The position numbers and the translations under genes were made by a program. DNA of 64,000 nucleotides from Casuarina equisetifolia (lineage: Eukaryota > Streptophyta > Magnoliopsida > Fagales > Casuarinaceae): assembly GCA_028551475.1 (NCBI GenBank), contig CM052355.1:27927580-27991579 (forward strand), read 5' to 3'. Below are positions 59,985-64,000 of this stretch, in pieces. Position 1 is the stretch's first letter, and every line of letters starts with the position of its first letter. The notes below the pieces were generated by a model, which worked only from the letters and a program-made list of their open reading frames with translations, was not told the origin of the DNA and made no database searches.

Positions 59985-60230
59985 CTTGGCCGGCATTAAC
60001 TATGGAGATTGGCCGTGCACTCCCGGGAGAAATCATGATTTATATCAATGTCATGACCCTTCACTGCAACCCGCTACGTCCCTCTTCCTGGCGCGTCCAT
60101 CGCACTTGGCCTGCTCTCTTCTGCTGCTACACGTTTCGAGAGTACGATTTGACAACAAGAGAACATTACCACATTAGTACGGTTTTGTTTTTATAAAAAC
60201 AAACAACGTTTTTCTAAGAAATCCAACGAT

Positions 60231-63200
60231 TTAATCTTAAAACTAGTTGAAAGATAATTTTTAATTTAAATCTTACTTCAAAAATATTATTTTTTTATGT
60301 AAACTTTTGTCTAATACACATATTTTTACATGCTAAGTGATGTTGGGTTTAATATTTTACTAAATGGTTAAAGGTTCTATTCAAAGTCTATTAAAAAAAA
60401 TTATATTTAAATTTTATTTAAAAAAAATTATGTTTTAATATAAAATTTTTAGTTTATACCTAACATTTATGCACACTTGTTTCTAATTACGTCAATTGCT
60501 TGACGAATATTGATATAATTTGGTTGAATAAAATTTTTCTTTAAAATATTAAGAAAGTAAGCTAACAAACTATCAATCTACTTAATTAATCATTAAGAAG
60601 ATACATTATTAGATCCAAGTTAGAATTTTAGGCATATGACCTCATAGTCAAGGATTAATGTAGAGACAATAAAATTAATTTATTTACTAAAACATATGAC
60701 TTTGAAAGATAAGGTAAGAGGTCATTTGAATTTTATTCTAATTATGTTTGAAATATAAGTTGTAAACTAAATTATGGTTGACATTGTATACGGTAGAAAT
60801 AAATATACAAAACAAATGTCAAATTAATCTGAGCATGTAAATCATTAAGTAGTTAAACCATCGACAACAAGGTTTCAATTTTAGATTCTATTACAAAGAA
60901 GCCAAGCTTTTTTTCATATGTCAAAGGCACAGATGACCATCGGAAATCCCAAGAACAAAAGAAAAAAAAAAAAAAAAACAGTCATGGAACATGATACCTT
61001 TGACTTCGACTCGACAAATGAAATTCATTTTGTGTAAAGAGCGTGGTGACACGCGCTGTTGGAGAGAATGAAAGTGGGAGCAAAGAAGTTTGAAAGACAG
61101 AAAAGCACGCCAAACTGACACATGCCTGGGGGAACGTGACGTGGCACTCCGATCCATATTAAATGTTCACCGTGAAAGAAAAAGTTTGCCGAGCTCCACA
61201 CGCAGTCATCTCGAGTCCGTGCTGCCTTCTCTTTCTTTCCATTTATTAATTACCCGTATTTTGTAGACGGGTTGGAGGGAAAGCCGATGGGTCTAAGTGG
61301 GCCTCGTCGAGGGCGGTTCTACTTTATGTCCCAACGACCAAACTTAACACTGTGCCATAATCATATTTGCCCATGCACCTTTCTTTTTCATTTCATTAAA
61401 TGCAATCATGGTCCACCACTTTTGAGCCCAATTTACATATTAACTTTCACGAAATTTATAATGAATAGTACATACAAGATATGGATGTGTTGGAAATCTT
61501 TCTTAACCTAGGTTTTGTAAAAGATTATAGTTTTTGTTAAACAGACACAAGACCAAAACTTAAACTAATAGTCAGAATCATATTATATTCTTTAACAATA
61601 ATCTATGTTTACTCTAATAAACCAATTGGCATAGGAAGTCAAATCGCAATTTACTATGACACTAATTATTAAGACCTTCATGTGTTAGCATTAGTTTAAA
61701 AGTTTAATTTATTGGTGTGGTGTTAGTGGGCTTATCGGTCATGTTGCTAAAGTCCACAATATGCACCAACAATTAAGATATTAACAATTAGGCGCCTGAG
61801 GGGTTGTGAAAATAATTTACCAATACAGTACCACATCAACGGGGCACGTTCTTCGCATTCCATCTCTCTCTTCTTTTTCCTGTTTTCACATTATAATAGT
61901 TATTGTTACCTACAGTTGGCGATTTTTACTGCTGAAGATGTTATCACATTTGTCCCCATGTACACTTTTCCGAAAAGAGGCAGGAAAAGCTTTTTGTCTT
62001 AGCGAATAAAATCATGTTTACATGCATAGGCGAGTCCCATAATCAACACATTTTGATGACCTTTCAGTGTGAAAACAACTGGAGATCGCATTGTAGATTA
62101 AAAAACATTAAAAGTGGACTGTCAGCAACTCTTGAATCATCTAAATCTTGTTTTCAAAAATTATTTATATAAAGAAAAAATATATTATTATTAAGTACTA
62201 ATGACTTTCGAATATAGCATTAGAACTAAGTTTAAAATTTGACCTCCATATGTAATTTTAATCATCAATTTCAAATCAATCAATTGAGTTCTTTTCTATG
62301 TTTTTAGTTTCAATTTAGGGTTCATCATTTTTTGAGCTTTGCCCAAGAATTCATTTCAATCTCTTGAAATCTTTGTTTTCGATCTACATCAAAATTTTAA
62401 ATTCAGAAGACAACACGCCCTACACTAAGATTATAATCCAAAGTGATTTTACCAAGAGGTATATTTCTTATATTATTTTTATAAAAAAAAAAAAAAAAAA
62501 CTTTTTAATCAACTTTTGAATACCGATACACTTTTTAATAAATAAAGCTGTTCATAGCTATTCTATGAACTTCAGTCATCTAACCCAGACAGGCAAATTG
62601 CTTTACAATATCCCTAACACAGATGTTTTGTGGGTTTTGAGATTGGGTTATGTTTGCTGGTACACCAAAAGCAGTAGGTTGCTTCTATTGTAAGGATCTA
62701 ATGCGGCTTCATGGCTAAAGAGAAACATCCCTGTCATATTATGTGACTGCTGATCGTGTTGCCGATTGGGATGACAAGGATTGCAGCATCTGCATCATAC
62801 CGGTCATCAAATCCAGACACATCAAGTACGTCGTGTTGTAGAGCCAAATAATGGAACGTAAAACAATAATTATGATCCCTAAAACTCCATTAATGGCTGA
62901 TGTTTCTTCACTGTTTTACCAGTAAAATATCAAGTCTTTTCAAGTCAATGGCAGCGAGTCATGTCTATGGACTCTGGTTGCCTTCCGAAGTGCAAATGGG
63001 TTTCTGTGGCCTGACGATTGCCAACCACCAGTAATCACATTATCAGTTTTAAAATCACGGGTCAAATCCAAATAATGCTTTGATTGTCCATAACCTATCA
63101 AATAAGGTCATCTAGAAGAATTACTTTCTCAGCTGAAAACTCTTAATTGTCAAAAACTTATACTGCAATATTGCTAAAACACTGTCTTCAGATTTACGGG

Positions 63201-63253
63201 ATCGTAGTTATAATGATATCAATAATTTTACATGATTTAGAATAAATAAATTT
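60231..63253. other. AT-rich intergenic DNA, no gene recognised
   Basis: An 18-A run at about 60961-60979 and another at about 62487-62504 may be tails of old retroelements. Short open frames (60921-61157, 61272-61511, 61806-62009) resemble nothing known. A segment of more balanced composition at 60980-61330 has no coding signature. Confidence 0.35.
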
Positions 63254-63449
63254 CAATATTTATATAAAATGCATTTTATTATTATTTAGTGACTTCAAAT
63301 TGTTAACTTAAGAAATGAGAGGAAATAATTATATTTAATTATTGTTATCATTATAACTACCAATATTTATATAAAATGCATTTTATTATTATTTAGTGAC
63401 TTCAAATTGTTAACTTAAGAAATGAGGGGAAATAATTATATTTAATTAG
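63254..63449. repeat. Tandem duplication, 2 x 107 bp
   Basis: 'caatatttatataaaatgca' begins at 63254 and again at 63361. About 85 bp of the following sequence is identical apart from one A/G change (gagagga against gagggga). This points to a recent event. Confidence 0.9.
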
Positions 63450-64000
63450 ATACATAATTTAACACCTTAATAATGTATGCTTGGATATCTTTACTTCAAC
63501 ACACTTCTTTAGAACAACATAAATTTGGACATTCATACTAGAGCGTTGTTTTTTACATAGTTTGAGCTTATCCAATTTCATAAAAATGTTAAGAAAGATT
63601 TGAGTACCATGTAAAAAAAGTCTAAACCAATTCAAAAAGTATGAAAAAAAAAATAACTAGACACATAACTCCACACCTTAACAATTTAATATTAGAAATC
63701 AACACCACAATAATAATTTTTTAAAAAAATCTTAATTAGTATTTTTTTTTAACCTTCAACCTTAATTTTTAATTGCATGCCAGTCAAAATAGCACAATTG
63801 ATGTAAAGTTTTTCAAGTATCATATTTGTATAGAATTATGATTTTGAGTGTTACTCTAATAAAAATAGTTGAAATATGGGCTTACAACTCAACCAGTTAA
63901 TTTGCATTAAGTGGAAAGTTGACACGTATTTTCTTCACCAAATTTGAAAAACTTGAGGATAGGGTTCCCTCACGTCTCATCCGAACATCACTTTAAATGG
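63450..64000. other. AT-rich intergenic DNA
   Basis: Nothing recognised up to the end of the window. Confidence 0.35.

Larger units (their letters stand above)
57685..60230. other. PP2C upstream region, possible spliced 5' leader
   Basis: No coding exon found. The sequence is of balanced composition with pyrimidine-rich tracts when read on the gene strand. Consensus splice donors occur on the minus strand, such as GCAAAGGTAATC at about 59787. A leader exon near 59.8-60.0 kb with an intron running to the coding exon is therefore possible but not proven. Open frames at 59699-60196 run through the GA repeat and are not genes. Confidence 0.3.

Noticed and set aside
59699-60196. 165-codon frame with an Arg-Glu repeat
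   Set aside because: It is the GA microsatellite translated and has no protein-like sequence on either side.

Overview
This is a stretch of nuclear plant DNA, almost certainly from a eudicot and probably a woody one. Reasons: spliced genes with GT-AG introns, plant-specific families (GH3, P-class PPR, clade-E PP2C, PRP-like cell wall protein), a nuclear tRNA-Gln, and AT-rich intergenic DNA full of decayed retroelements. The species cannot be named from the sequence alone.

Genes. Seven genes are convincing. They are a GH3.10/DFL2-type acyl-amido synthetase (20336-23053, -), a P-class PPR protein close to Arabidopsis At1g03560 (33384-35354, -), a tRNA-Gln(CUG) (35457-35528, +), an Mpv17/PMP22-family membrane protein in six exons (37267-40155, +), a 60-residue membrane protein (41551-41733, +), a small secreted cell wall protein (52671-53024, -) and a myristoylated PP2C phosphatase in five exons (54696-57684, -). 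From memory, the Arabidopsis relatives of the GH3, Mpv17 and PP2C genes sit side by side near At4g03400-At4g03415, and the PPR and a second PP2C near At1g03560-At1g03590. The gene set therefore looks like one ancestral block stretched by transposons. The genes do not form a pathway; each is an independent housekeeping, hormone or signalling gene.

Layout. 1-11.3 kb holds only repeats: a ~480-bp direct repeat split by a solo LTR with a GAGAG target duplication, a 2.7-kb palindrome of two ~1.27-kb arms, and a decayed Copia element with three 226-bp tandem copies inside its span. 11.3-17.6 kb is a near full-length but dead L1-type LINE with an RNase H domain. 17.6-23.1 kb has a GH3 exon relic and the intact GH3 gene. 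23.9-28.6 kb holds a Copia relic and a 5'-truncated LINE. 28.6-33.4 kb shows nothing recognisable. 33.4-41.7 kb is the gene-dense core. 42-50.2 kb is repeats: a 390-bp duplicated segment, a 4 x 298-bp tandem array and a Copia C-terminal relic. 50.27-52.54 kb is a Ty3/Gypsy fragment flanked by two 390-bp LTRs in inverted orientation. 52.6-57.7 kb carries the cell wall protein and PP2C genes. 57.7-64 kb is the PP2C upstream region with GA tracts, then AT-rich intergenic DNA.

I found no CRISPR, operon, or clearly new gene system. The most unusual structures are the two palindromic retroelement arrangements.
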